Shown piece by piece: positions 16,961-27,100 of a stretch of 64,000 bases of DNA. The stretch covers positions 1,596,001-1,660,000 of the forward strand of contig CALZFC010000009.1 of assembly GCA_945643635.1 (NCBI GenBank), read 5' to 3'. The translations under genes and the position numbers were made by a program. Numbering within the stretch: the stretch's first letter is position 1; each line of letters starts with the position of its first letter. This DNA comes from Allodiplogaster sudhausi (Eukaryota; Nematoda; Chromadorea; Rhabditida; Diplogasteridae). The notes below the pieces were generated by a model that saw only the letters and a list, made by a program, of their open reading frames with translations, was not told the DNA's origin and did no database searches.

Positions 16961-17546
16961 GGACTTCCAGAACAGGGGAAAAAAGGTACTGTCGTTTGGA
17001 CAGACCCACCCTGATTTTTGGCCTACCCAAAGCCCTACCCCACCATGTTTTTGAGTGGCATTTAGGAAGAAACAGCGAACCCACCTTGGTTTTTGGACCC
17101 AATACCATCTTCCCCACCCTATTCTTCTGGGTCCTCGACAGCGGCTTTTATTCCCTGTTCCAGAACATCGAGAGTATGGCATATCATGATCCCTTGTTCC
17201 AGTTATCAAGACGCGAATGCAAACCATCAACCTCGGCCCCGATGATGTGCGCTATAAGAACATTGGCGATGCATTCTTGTCAGTTTTCTCATCACTTATA
17301 TTCTACCGTAATCTCCAACTCCTTTTTGCAGCAAGATATTGAAATGTGAACAATAGCAACTGATTGTAAAATGAAATGAGCTTGTGTTGCAGGAAGATAG
17401 TATCTCAAGAAGGCCCGCGAGCTCTCTTCAAGGGCGCCGCATGCCGAATGATGGTAGTTGCTCCGCTCTTCGGCATCGCTCAGACTGTCTACTTCATCGG
17501 AGTGGCCGAATACCTCCTCGGTGTCAAGAAAGCAACCCATATCTAG
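15484..17546 (+). CDS. Mitochondrial glutamate carrier (SLC25A22/A18 type)
   Basis: Inner-membrane carrier expected to import glutamate with a proton. It has three tandem mitochondrial-carrier repeats with signatures PIDLVKTR (about 15725), PMELLKIQ (about 16220) and PLDVIKTR, the last split by the intron 16700-17202. Exons read [20 protein letters not shown], then [20 protein letters not shown] with [71 protein letters not shown] and [20 protein letters not shown], ending KKATHI before TAG at 17544-17546. The LITPEKAIK and NDFFRHQL motifs are those of the glutamate subgroup. The first exon codes only about ten residues (MPPQEQQQF) before a CT-rich intron. Substrate is inferred from subgroup similarity, not from a test. 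Confidence 0.92.
15568..15652 (+). repeat. CT-rich microsatellite at 3' end of carrier intron 1
   Basis: CT/CTAT/CTTT tract that directly abuts the 3' splice region before the exon beginning near 15660. Confidence 0.95.
16731..16962 (+). repeat. Long CT-rich microsatellite in carrier intron
   Basis: About 230 nt of interrupted CT, CTGT and CTAT units in the 503-nt intron 16700-17202. The remaining part of the intron (16963-17160) is unrelated C-rich sequence with internally similar CCCACCCTGATTTTTGG and CCCACCTTGGTTTTTGG segments about 65-70 nt apart. Confidence 0.95.
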
Positions 17547-19100
17547 GCTTCCTCCCCAATAGAACCCGCTAACTTAGAAGAACAACTCACTTCCCCATAC
17601 ACCCGCAGTGCGTGGTGTTATGGACACAACACTTAATAGGACAGTATTATTTCTTCTTAGCTTGTTAGAATCACTAGTTTGAAATATATTTCGCTTACTT
17701 GCTTGTAGGGTGTACTTTCACTTAGATTAGATCTATTATCTACCTTATAGCGAGTTAGCAGCAGAGTTTATTCAAAGGCTCAGCTCATCGGTGATTCCTA
17801 TGATTTTTCGTAGGAAAAGGCCTGCTTCAACGGAAGTCTGTCTATTGACAATGTACTAATATTATCAGGTTTGTTATATCGAGGTGCCCAAGTTCTGTCC
17901 TATTTGCCAAATGTTCATAAGCTTGTATTTTGCTACACATTTTGATCATTAAAAAATTCATATCTTGCTTCTAAGGTTTTAAAAAATTTAGCTATGATCA
18001 TACAACAACATTTGCAGACCAACTGCCAATGGAGCCGCAAGTGAATGGAATGAAAGGGAAGAGGAAGGAAATGAATTACAAGTAGACTGACATGGCAGCG
18101 GGACATTTGCACAGAAATGGGAAAAGGAAAGGAAGAAAAGGCAATGAGAAGCAACGAGTCGACACGTATGGTTGGAATAAGAATAGTCTTACTGCAGATA
18201 TGAACAGATTAATTGAGATTTGACGACTAATTGCAAGGCCAATTGTACCATCTCTGGTGACAAGATGCTTGGAGTAGGCGAGAAGGCAGGATCGGAGATC
18301 CTTAGGGAGCCGATGGCTAGGGCCTCGTCCAGCCACCCCTCCACCACAGTCTCTCACAGCCCAGGCACGCCCTCAGAGGAACCCCACTTTTGCATGGCTG
18401 AACACATGTATCCTGCACATTTTGCATATGTCGACATACATCCTGCATGAATGTTCTTGCTGACCTCATCGTGCATCGACTGACTAAATGAGGTCCCATT
18501 CAAAATTCTACCCGAACCGAGCATATGTACATATGTCCACATAAATACATAAATGTAATAACAATAGTTTATATAATATGATGGGTAAAAGCGGGTTTTT
18601 CATGTTGTTTTCACCAGACAAAATCGTGTTTGGTCTTTAATTGGACGCAAAGAAGACCAAAGAATTTTTCGTCTGCGCCTCGGCTTGTTTTAATTCTAAT
18701 TAGGATGTTCTTCACTGCGTTTACCCTAGCACTGATCAGTTACAGCACTTTGCCTCATACAGTTGAGCCGCAAATAAAATCCGTTATTCCTTTATTTATT
18801 TCAAGAACGTTATTAAATTATTTGCAGTGACTTTTCATGTTTTTACATGCGGAAGTTTTTCTGCTTCTGCGTGAGACTCAAGGTTACAACGCCCGGAACT
18901 GGTGAGTGAGAGGAGGCAGAACAGCAGCAGTGGAAAATGTTTCATGAGAGAACCGAGACGTGATGCGAATTAAACGCGTGACCATTGGTCGTGGTAGAGG
19001 CGGAGCTTACTTTTAGGTTAGCACTAGCTAGATGCTTTCAAAGATGGCTGCAGTAAGATGAGAGCCGCATCACACTTGAGTGACACTCTCGAGGGCAGCC
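17547..19100. other. Intergenic 1.55 kb between carrier and CAP genes
   Basis: Mostly AT-rich and non-coding. There is a mildly GC-rich patch at 18240-18480 with short ORFs on both strands that lack splice or family support. A palindromic CATATGTACATATG element sits at about 18523. A CCATTGG box and GGCGGAGC (about 18983-19008) precede the CAP gene TATA box. Confidence 0.5.
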
Positions 19101-19108
19101 TATAAAAG
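19101..19108 (+). promoter_or_regulatory. TATA box of the CAP gene
   Basis: TATAAAAG lies 57 nt upstream of the first ATG (19165) of a gene encoding a signal-peptide protein. The spacing allows a transcription start near 19130. Confidence 0.65.
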
Positions 19109-19164
19109 AGCAGCATAGCTGATGGCCACTGCTTGCGCATCTTCGACACTTGCCACTCGTGGCA

Positions 19165-19432
19165 ATGCACTCGGTGTTCCTTCAGAACAACAATGCGATG
19201 AAAAAGTTCATCTTCTCATTCCTGTTGCATCTCATTCCTAGCATTAGTAAGTTGTATTCTGTCGATTATGCTCAAGACTGGTTGATAGACATCTTCGTAC
19301 TTTCAGCTGGACATGAACGCATCTTCTACTCTAAATACGCGAATAATCCATATGTACCACTTGCGCCTGGCGGTGGTTGGTTTCAGTCATTCTATGCAAT
19401 CCATTTCAATGCAGGCTTCTTCTGCCTCTCAA

Positions 19433-19519
<87 letters not shown>

Positions 19520-20833
19520 ACTCTTTCACTCTCTTTCTCCATCTCTTTCTCTAATCCTCTCTTTTTCACCCTCTTGATTTCGCCCTCATTTTATTGCCAT
19601 CCCCCCATCCTTTAGATTGCGGAATAAAAGTTGATCGTGAGATCCGAGAGGAGTTTATCCAATCGCACAATTACCATCGCTCGCGAGTGGCGCGCGGTCT
19701 GTACAATACAAAGAACGGTAGCCTTCCGACAGCGGCCAACATGATCAGCTTGGTATTCAGACTTTCCCACTTCGAGAGATATCTCATTTGCATATCATGA
19801 TTAAGAGATGGAGCTGTGATCTGGAGAAGGCGGCGCAGACGTGGGCGGACGCATGTCTCTGGCGTCACGATCGGCCACTTCCGCTTCATTCGGAGAGTCT
19901 CTGGCGCGTCTGGGGAAGCGAGGAATACTTGCAACGATTCCGCATTGGAGTGGTAATGATGGACTCGTTTCTTTTAATGGACTTGTGAAATTGCCGGACT
20001 ACTTTGTACAAAGCTAGCATAGTGCCAAATTTGTTACCGAATTAATGAAGACCATAAACATGTGATTCCTTCAGAACTCCACTTACCGTTGGTCCAAGGA
20101 GTTCGAAGACATTGGAACGAGCGCGAACTTTCACAAGATTGGCCATGCGATGCTGGTGTGTCCTGCAGTGTTCTCTTTCTTTGTCTGCTACAACAACAGA
20201 AAAAAAACAAGAGAGAGAATGAAGGGACATAAATGTGTGAAAGAAAGAGCCATAAATGGCTATCTTGCCATGACAAAGGGAGTTCTTTGTGTTAGTTGCC
20301 GCCCCATTTGAGATGACCTATGCTGATCAGTTCTTGCTGGGATGCGGCTACGCGAGATGCAAGGGCGCCACTGTCACTCATCTCTACGTCGTCTGCCGAT
20401 ACTTCTCCAAGTTTGTTCTATTTGAAACCGTTGAATTTGAAACCGTTGATAGTGAAACCGTTGTTGCAGTGGAAAGCGTCACGGAAGTGGCATGTATGAG
20501 GATGGCGAGCCGGGCAGCCACTGCCCCTCCGGCTACCGGCCCAACAACCGCACCGCCCTCTGCGAAGCGGACGACTTCCCCCTCCCACGCCAGACTGCGC
20601 CTTTCGCTGATGAAGCACACGATGACGCCATTTCAATCCTCGAGGAGCGAAACGTGTTCGTTTTCATCTCTCCTTCTCTTATCTCTCTCGTCTCTCCCAT
20701 ATTTTATATCTCTCCGTCTATATCTCTCTTTCTCTCTTTCTTTCTCTCTCTCTCTTTCTCTCTCTCTCTCTATCTCTCTCTCTCTCTCTTCCATTTCCCT
20801 AATCTTTGCTCCGTTCAAGCCAGTAAATCCTAA
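19165..20833 (+). CDS. Secreted CAP/SCP-domain protein (venom-allergen-like)
   Basis: Exported cysteine-rich CAP-superfamily protein. ATG at 19165, or the in-frame ATG at 19198, gives a hydrophobic signal peptide (MKKFIFSFLLHLIPSI). Exons then supply a short linker (AGHERIFYSKYANN, 19310), the first CAP helix EFIQSHNYHRSRVARG (19650), WSCDLEKAAQTWADACLWRH (19810), SKEFEDIGTSANFHKIGHAM (20100), LLGCGYARCKGATVTHLYVV (20330) and the hinge GEPGSHCPSGYRPNNRTALC (20500). The canonical GHYTQ-type strand is diverged (HKIGHAML) and a hinge Cys of GEPCS is Gly. The hinge frame requires removal of the 59-nt intron 20411-20469. The 3' end is uncertain: the last exon runs through EERNVF near 20660 into a CT tract and meets a stop at 20833, but it could splice on instead. 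The function of such proteins in nematodes is generally unknown. Confidence 0.85.
19432..19560 (+). repeat. CT-rich microsatellite upstream of CAP exon 3
   Basis: Nearly pure (CT)n with CTTT interruptions on the sense strand, ending about 55 nt before the acceptor at 19617. Confidence 0.95.
20421..20465 (+). repeat. Three 15-bp tandem copies filling a 59-nt intron
   Basis: Three head-to-tail 15-mers, TTTGAAACCGTTGAA, TTTGAAACCGTTGAT and AGTGAAACCGTTGTT, occupy 20421-20465 inside the inferred intron 20411-20469 of the CAP gene. Confidence 0.9.
20690..20795 (+). repeat. CT-rich microsatellite at 3' end of CAP gene
   Basis: CT/CTTT/CTAT tract following the last recognisable CAP exon; it may be intronic or 3' UTR. 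Confidence 0.9.
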
Positions 20834-22557
20834 TGGGAATGGAGGGGCGGATGTAGTCGTTGCGAGGCAGCGAAGTGCTTTGTCTCTCCTTCTCCTCGAA
20901 CAGCCTTTCTTTATTCACACCATGCCAACCCACGTGCCAGCGGTGCCATTTCCCTTTCACATTTTCAAAGGTCACCAGCATGTCGACAACATCTGTTCGC
21001 AGATAAATAGTGGTGCATTTAGGTTTTAAAATTAGCTTCGTGGTTCCTTTAATTATCGCAACATGATTAGCAATAAAGAAAACTGGTGTATTGAGTTTAC
21101 TGAGAAAAAAAAAACGAATGTTAAGAAAGTGATACAAAAGCTGTTAGGTTCATTGTATAACAAGAAAAAGATATGCTGACTACGAGTTTTCGAAGCAGCG
21201 GCTATCCTTCTTTTTTTCAGAATATAACTACGCGACTGACGAAAGAGCGAAAGAGCAGAGGATTGTGTTGACGGAGCAGCCGAAGGCAGGCATTCTCTTT
21301 CACTCCCCCCCCCATCACTTCTCTCCTTACAATTAGACTTCTCGTTTATTGCACTCTTCATTCTTCTACTCCTCTCCGTCATTCCACTCTTTCTACCTTT
21401 GTACTATCGATTAAGCGTAGCTCTCTAATTGTGGATATGTGATCGTTTAGAAATTCGCTTACACTGAAGAAGACGGGTTCTTTTTCGGACTTCTTTCATG
21501 CTTTAATTGGTTTTTTGCAGTTTGTTCAGTGAAGAATGACTCGTCCTGGATGCATTGTACTTTGTTTGCAAAGAAAAAGGACTTTTTTGAAAAGGAGAAT
21601 TTTGAAGAAGAAGAATAAGTAGAAATTAATATTCACGTGCTCACCATCACTGAAATCGTGATTCATTGAAGAGATGCGATTCTGTCAAAATTCCTCGCGT
21701 AACTCCTCTTCAAAACGTATTCCCCCGCTCATGCTCAGCTTCTTCTGCGAATACTGATCAATGCAACATATATGAATGTATTATGCATACATCCATGTTC
21801 TTCTTCTTCTTTGTCAGGCCGCGAATGCGCTTTCAAAGGGCGTTCTCTTTTGTCTCCTTGTGTGTGTGCTTATTCCAGAGAGTGCTTCTTGCTCTCTTTC
21901 CTCGCTATAATATTCCTTCGATGCTTTTTCTCGTCGCAGTCGCTCCGAATCTCCTCTCTCTCTCTCTCCCTCTCTCCCTTTCTCTCTCTCTGTCTCTCTC
22001 TATCTATCTATATCTCTCATTCTATTTCTCTGTCTCTCATTCTCTCTCATTCCCTCGCTTGCCACCTCCTCTCTCTCTTTCTATCTCTATCTCACTCTCT
22101 CACTCTCTTTCTCTCTCTTTCTCTCTCTCTCTCTAATTCCTTCGCTTGCCCCTTCCCTCTCTCTCTCTCTCCTCACTGCCTCCACCACATCCATCCCTCC
22201 TTCATATTTGCTCAGAAGCAGCTGGCTGGCGAGCAGCTTCTGCTCCGCGCAGTCGAGGCACGCGTTGGAGTGGATGACGGACGGACGCCGTGTGCAACTT
22301 TCCGCTCCATTATGGCAGCTAATGTCTGTCTCTCCACTGGCAGCACATTAACGTGTGTCTGTGTGTTTGCTGGCTCTTCCTGTCACTCTCTCTCTCACTC
22401 TCTCTCTCTCTCTCTCTCTCCGATGAATGGTCTCACTCCAAATAACCCCACCCCCCTCCATCTCATGTTTCCATGAGACATTCTGCATGAAACTTCTTGT
22501 GACTGCGTTCGCTTTCCTTGCTTTGCTCTGCTCTGTTGCGGTCAGAGTGGCTTGATT

Positions 22558-22603
<46 letters not shown>

Positions 22604-23010
22604 GAGAGAATGGCTCTAAAGGCGGAGTACGAAGAAGTGTGAAATAGAAACAGGAAAAAAACATCTTGGATGGACAAAGAGAGAGAGAGAGAGAGAGCGA
22701 AGTAGATAGAGAACGGGAGAGATTGAGAGCAAGAGCGAGAGAAAGAGGGAGAGTAGGAATGAAAGTCAAAAGCACTGAATAGCAATAGACCTACGATGGA
22801 AATCATTCTTTGTTGCAAAAACGAAACTAGAGTGCCTTTTGCGGCTTGAGAGGTCGGCGAGGGAAGAGCGGGAGCGTGTGAGGAACGGCCAAGAGAATGA
22901 GCAAAGCCGCGGTTCTTATTTATGCTTCATGCCAAGTCTGAAAGAGGAGCTGCCGATGGCATCTTCTTCCTCTTCAGCTGGAGAGAATGACTAAAGAAGA
23001 CGAAAGAGAT

Positions 23011-23045
<35 letters not shown>

Positions 23046-23424
23046 GAATAGGAGGAACGAGAATTGGGGCAACTGTGTACGTGTCATTCACTCTCTCATT
23101 GGATAGGGATAGCCGCTGGTCTTCCCCTTTCTCTCTCTCTCTCCCTCTTCCTCGCTCATCTTGCTCGTGTTTCACTTTACTCGATCGCATTTCTCATTCC
23201 CGCGTGTCAGGCTTGGCCCGGGCCGTGCTTCTTCTCGTTCGCGAGACAGAAAAGAAAGCATGGCATTCGCACTGCCTATGGGAGCTTCATCGGACGCTAT
23301 TTAGAAAAAAAAATACGTCAATTGCGATGCCTTCCATTTTAGGTAAGTCTTCATTATCTTATCGATCGGCCTCCGGCATCCATGCCTCTGCAGATGGAAA
23401 GAATTACAAGAGAGACAGAGAGAG

Positions 23425-23470
<46 letters not shown>

Positions 23471-23482
23471 GAATCATAGATT

Positions 23483-23531
<49 letters not shown>

Positions 23532-24124
23532 GAATCATACTCTGGAGGAAAGGAAAGGTCAAATTAAGAGATCAACAGATGAGGAGAGTTAAAGCGACTC
23601 CCGAGAAGATTCACTTTTGCCGTAGACATTTTACCGTTGCTCTTAGAATGTATTCTAATCTCCTGCGTCAAAACGACACGGCGCTTGCCTCTCAAACAAA
23701 CTCGATTGAACTGTGTCGTGCTGCCACCAAATCTCTTTAGCCTCCATTCTCTATTCATCTCGCTCGTTCTCTCATTCTCACAATCTCTCACACTCTCTTT
23801 CTCTCTCACACACACACACTCTCGTCTTTCTGGTTCAAACCCATTCGTTTTCTCTCTCTCTCTCTCTCTCTTTTCTCGCTCTCTCTTCTCACTCATTTCT
23901 CACTCTCTTTCTCTCTCTCTCTCTCAGTTCCCGAATATCTCTCTGTAGTCCATCTATCTCCCATTCTTTCTCTTTCTCCCTCCATCCTCTTGCCTCTAAA
24001 CTCTCGCGCGCGCATTGAGATGAAAGCGACAGAACGACTCTGCTGCCTTCTCTGTCATCGAGTTGTAAACAGAACGGACCTTTGCAGGTGGAAGAGGAGA
24101 GTCGAGGAGCCTGCCACCTCGACA
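20834..24124. other. Repeat-rich 3.3-kb intergenic stretch
   Basis: CT tracts at 21955-22135, 22386-22422 and 23760-23930, and GA tracts at 22560-22608, 22678-22698, 23018-23042 and 23409-23528, are spread through non-coding DNA. The only piece with coding-like composition is about 22216-22340, behind a good acceptor (TTTGCTCAG) and reading KQLAGEQLLLRAVEARVGVD. It could be an unplaced exon, but no family match is apparent. Confidence 0.6.
23409..23540. repeat. GA microsatellite with duplicated 17-mer
   Basis: Two long (GA)n blocks are each followed by the same non-repetitive string GAGAGTTTGGAATCATA (about 23463 and 23524), showing that a unit of about 60 bp, including unique sequence, was duplicated. 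Confidence 0.85.
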
Positions 24125-27100
24125 ATGGCAGCCGTGGCTCTCGATGAGGAGAGCGACCAGAGGAAGACGTCTCTCAAGGCACGTCCACTTTTCTTACTCT
24201 CTATAAATAAGTCATGCATAACGGGGTGTCAACAAGTTGATTAGCAGCTATCAAAAGACAACCCGAACATCCATCCCATTATAAAGAAAAGAATTGTTTT
24301 ATATCTCTTTGTTTCACTGCTCCTAGTTGTTTGCGTTAGTCGGCACGATTGTGTTCTTATCAACCGTCTCCATCAGTAGCCGTTTTCTTCAATCTCGTCT
24401 GGAAAACGCGCGTGTTGGATGAAAGAGGCAGAGGCGGACCTTTTCTCGCTCTCCTTCAGTTAAAGCCGGCTCCATTCTACAGCTTGTGCTTATTTTTATT
24501 TCTTGCTCTTCGGTAATTCTACCTTGCGATGTCAAATTTCCACACTTATACTTTTCTAGTGCTCGCCCATCTACTACTTCTCAATGTTACTTTTTAACTT
24601 TGGGCCATGTGCAAAAATTTATTATGGTCCCGTCAAAGTAGATGAATAATAGGCTATAAAAAAGAATATGAGCTAATCTTGTTCGTGGCTGCCCCCCCCC
24701 TTTCCTCCTCTCCGATGCAGTACTCGACGATCTCGAGTGGCGACTCTTCACAAAGGAAGAGCAGAATAACCCTGAATGGATTCAGCCGCTTGTCAACCTA
24801 TGGCCTCTGCGACGATGCAGAGGCCAGGTGAAGAGCGAAGCATGACTGCTCTACTGCACTCTTGCACTCTCTGCTGCGTGCAATGCTCTCTCGTTCTTTC
24901 ATCTCTCTCTCTCCGTCTCTTTCTCTGTCTCTCTCTCTCTCTCTTCACTCTTTCTCATCCATAATCGCGGCATCTCATTCCTTCGTCCTCGTCTCTTCGA
25001 CCGGCCGCTTAGTTGCATATCATTTACAGGCGAATTGTCGTTGTCTGCATATGCCACGCGCACGTTCCTTCCCACTGCGACAGTTTATATATGTACACCT
25101 TACTCTGCCTCACCACATCCACTTCCTTCTTTTTTGAGGTATCATACATGATAGTGTTTTTATATCTGGTGGGTGGGATATGGCTCTGTGCAGTCATTAT
25201 TTACCTCTCCTCGTAAACATCTCTCGTCTTACTGCATGACCTCTGGCTTAGTCTAAATTGGCTACTAATTTATTCCACCGCTCTCTTAGCCGCCGCGTTC
25301 GCCAAATGCCTCCAATGAAATATTAGCGATCGGAGCCTAGCTTCCTCGGTGGAAGTAAAAAAAGAAGTGGTGGAAGAGAAGGCGTGGCAGCGGGTTGCTC
25401 AGTCGCCCTGTTCCTTTCTTCTCTTCTTTCTTTTAGAAGGCATTCTCACATTAAGATTACTAAGTATGTTCACGATCCTCGAGCGCTCTGTTCTCTCTCT
25501 CTCTCCCTCTCTCTCTCTCTCTTTCTCTCTCTTTCTCTTCTCTCTCTTCCCTCTGCTTGCGAAGAAGTCGGCCCTTTCCATAAATGGAATGTTCTTGATG
25601 TCGAAAGTGCGTATAGTGTGCCCGGTGTAGAGAAAAGAGTCAGGATCAGGGCAGCGAAGGGAGCAGGCGGCTGAGAAAGAAGGAGGATGCAAGTGGTGCG
25701 GCGGCTGTCGCTGCGGCCACAGAGCGAAGCGGATCTGCTGATTCAGAAGCAGAAGAAGGAGTATCGCGATGAGAAGAAGCGCGTGGCGGCCGAGCTCGTG
25801 TCTGCGCTGCGCGACCCGACCGTCGTGGTCATGGCCGACTGGCTCAAGGTGCGCGGCTCGCTTCGCAAGTGGCAACGCTACTACTGCGTGCTCAAGCCCG
25901 GACTGCTGCTCGTCTACAAGACCGATAAGACACACAAGGTCGGTCACTATCTGGATTTTTTTCTAAATAACTTATAGCTATACACAAAATGTTAAGTCCA
26001 AAGGCGGGAGATTTGAATAAGTTTAGATCGCACTTTGCAGCAAGGCCACTGGGTCGGCACGGTGCTGCTGAACGTGTGCGAGCTGATAGAGAGGCCATCG
26101 AAGAAGGATGGCTTCTGCTTCAAGCTCTTCCACCCTCTCGACCAGAACATCTGGGCGACCCGTGGCCCTTTCGGCGAGTCACATGGCGCTGTCACTCTCC
26201 AGCGGCTGCCCTCCACGCATCTCATCTGCCGCGCACCTTCCCATCAGGCAAGCATATTCATTCTGGCGGACAGCATCTCTTTCATCAGATTATAAGTGCC
26301 TTTTCGGATCCATAAATTGTAGCCTAACTTAAATGCTTTTGTAAATTAAGTATAAATTTAAATTGTAGGCTGGCCGATGTTGGCTGGACGCCCTCGAGCT
26401 GTCCCTTCGCTGCTCTGGCCTTCTCATGAGGACAATGCATAAGGTATCTCGACTTTTGCCTTTTTGTTCGTCTTGAGAGAGTCGAGACCGATTTGGCTTT
26501 TTCCGAGTCCATCCCTTTCTTGCACTGCTTCTTCTTCTCTTTCGCTTTCATATCCTCTTGTCTTCTTGTCGCTTTATTCTGGTTGATGTTTTTTACATTC
26601 TCAACACTCACTCTCTCTCTCACTCTCTCTCTCTCGCCCTCTCTCTCTCTCACCCTCGCTCTCTCTCGCTCTCTCTCGCTCTCTTAAGTGGTCCCGATTG
26701 CAGCTGGAGACACCGAAGGAGACAGAGACGGAAGAGGAGGCAGCAGCCGCTGCCATCTTGGCTGCTGCAGCGAAGGGAGACGACGAGGGAGAGGAAGAGG
26801 ACAACAATGATGACGCCCCAGAGACAGATAGCAAGAAACGCCTCTCCGAGACTGAGGCAGAGAAACACTTCTGTGGTCCGTTTATCCCCCCTCTCTCTCT
26901 CTCTATCTCTCTCTCTCCCTTTCCTACCCATTACCCATACATGCAAGAGGAATCTCGAGAGTAACTCAATTCGACGTAATAGTCTTCCCTTATGCTTTCT
27001 CTCTTTCGCGCTCTTCTTTCCTTTGAGAAATGATGTAATGCCCGCAAGGGTTGAAGATGGAAGCACATTTATACAATCCGAACAAAATATTGGTTTGTTT

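Noticed and set aside
7271..17546. A nematode-style operon of EXOC1, ERGIC2 and the glutamate carrier
   Set aside because: The three genes share a strand, but gaps of about 490-540 bp are longer than typical operon spacing and no trans-splicing signal can be proven.
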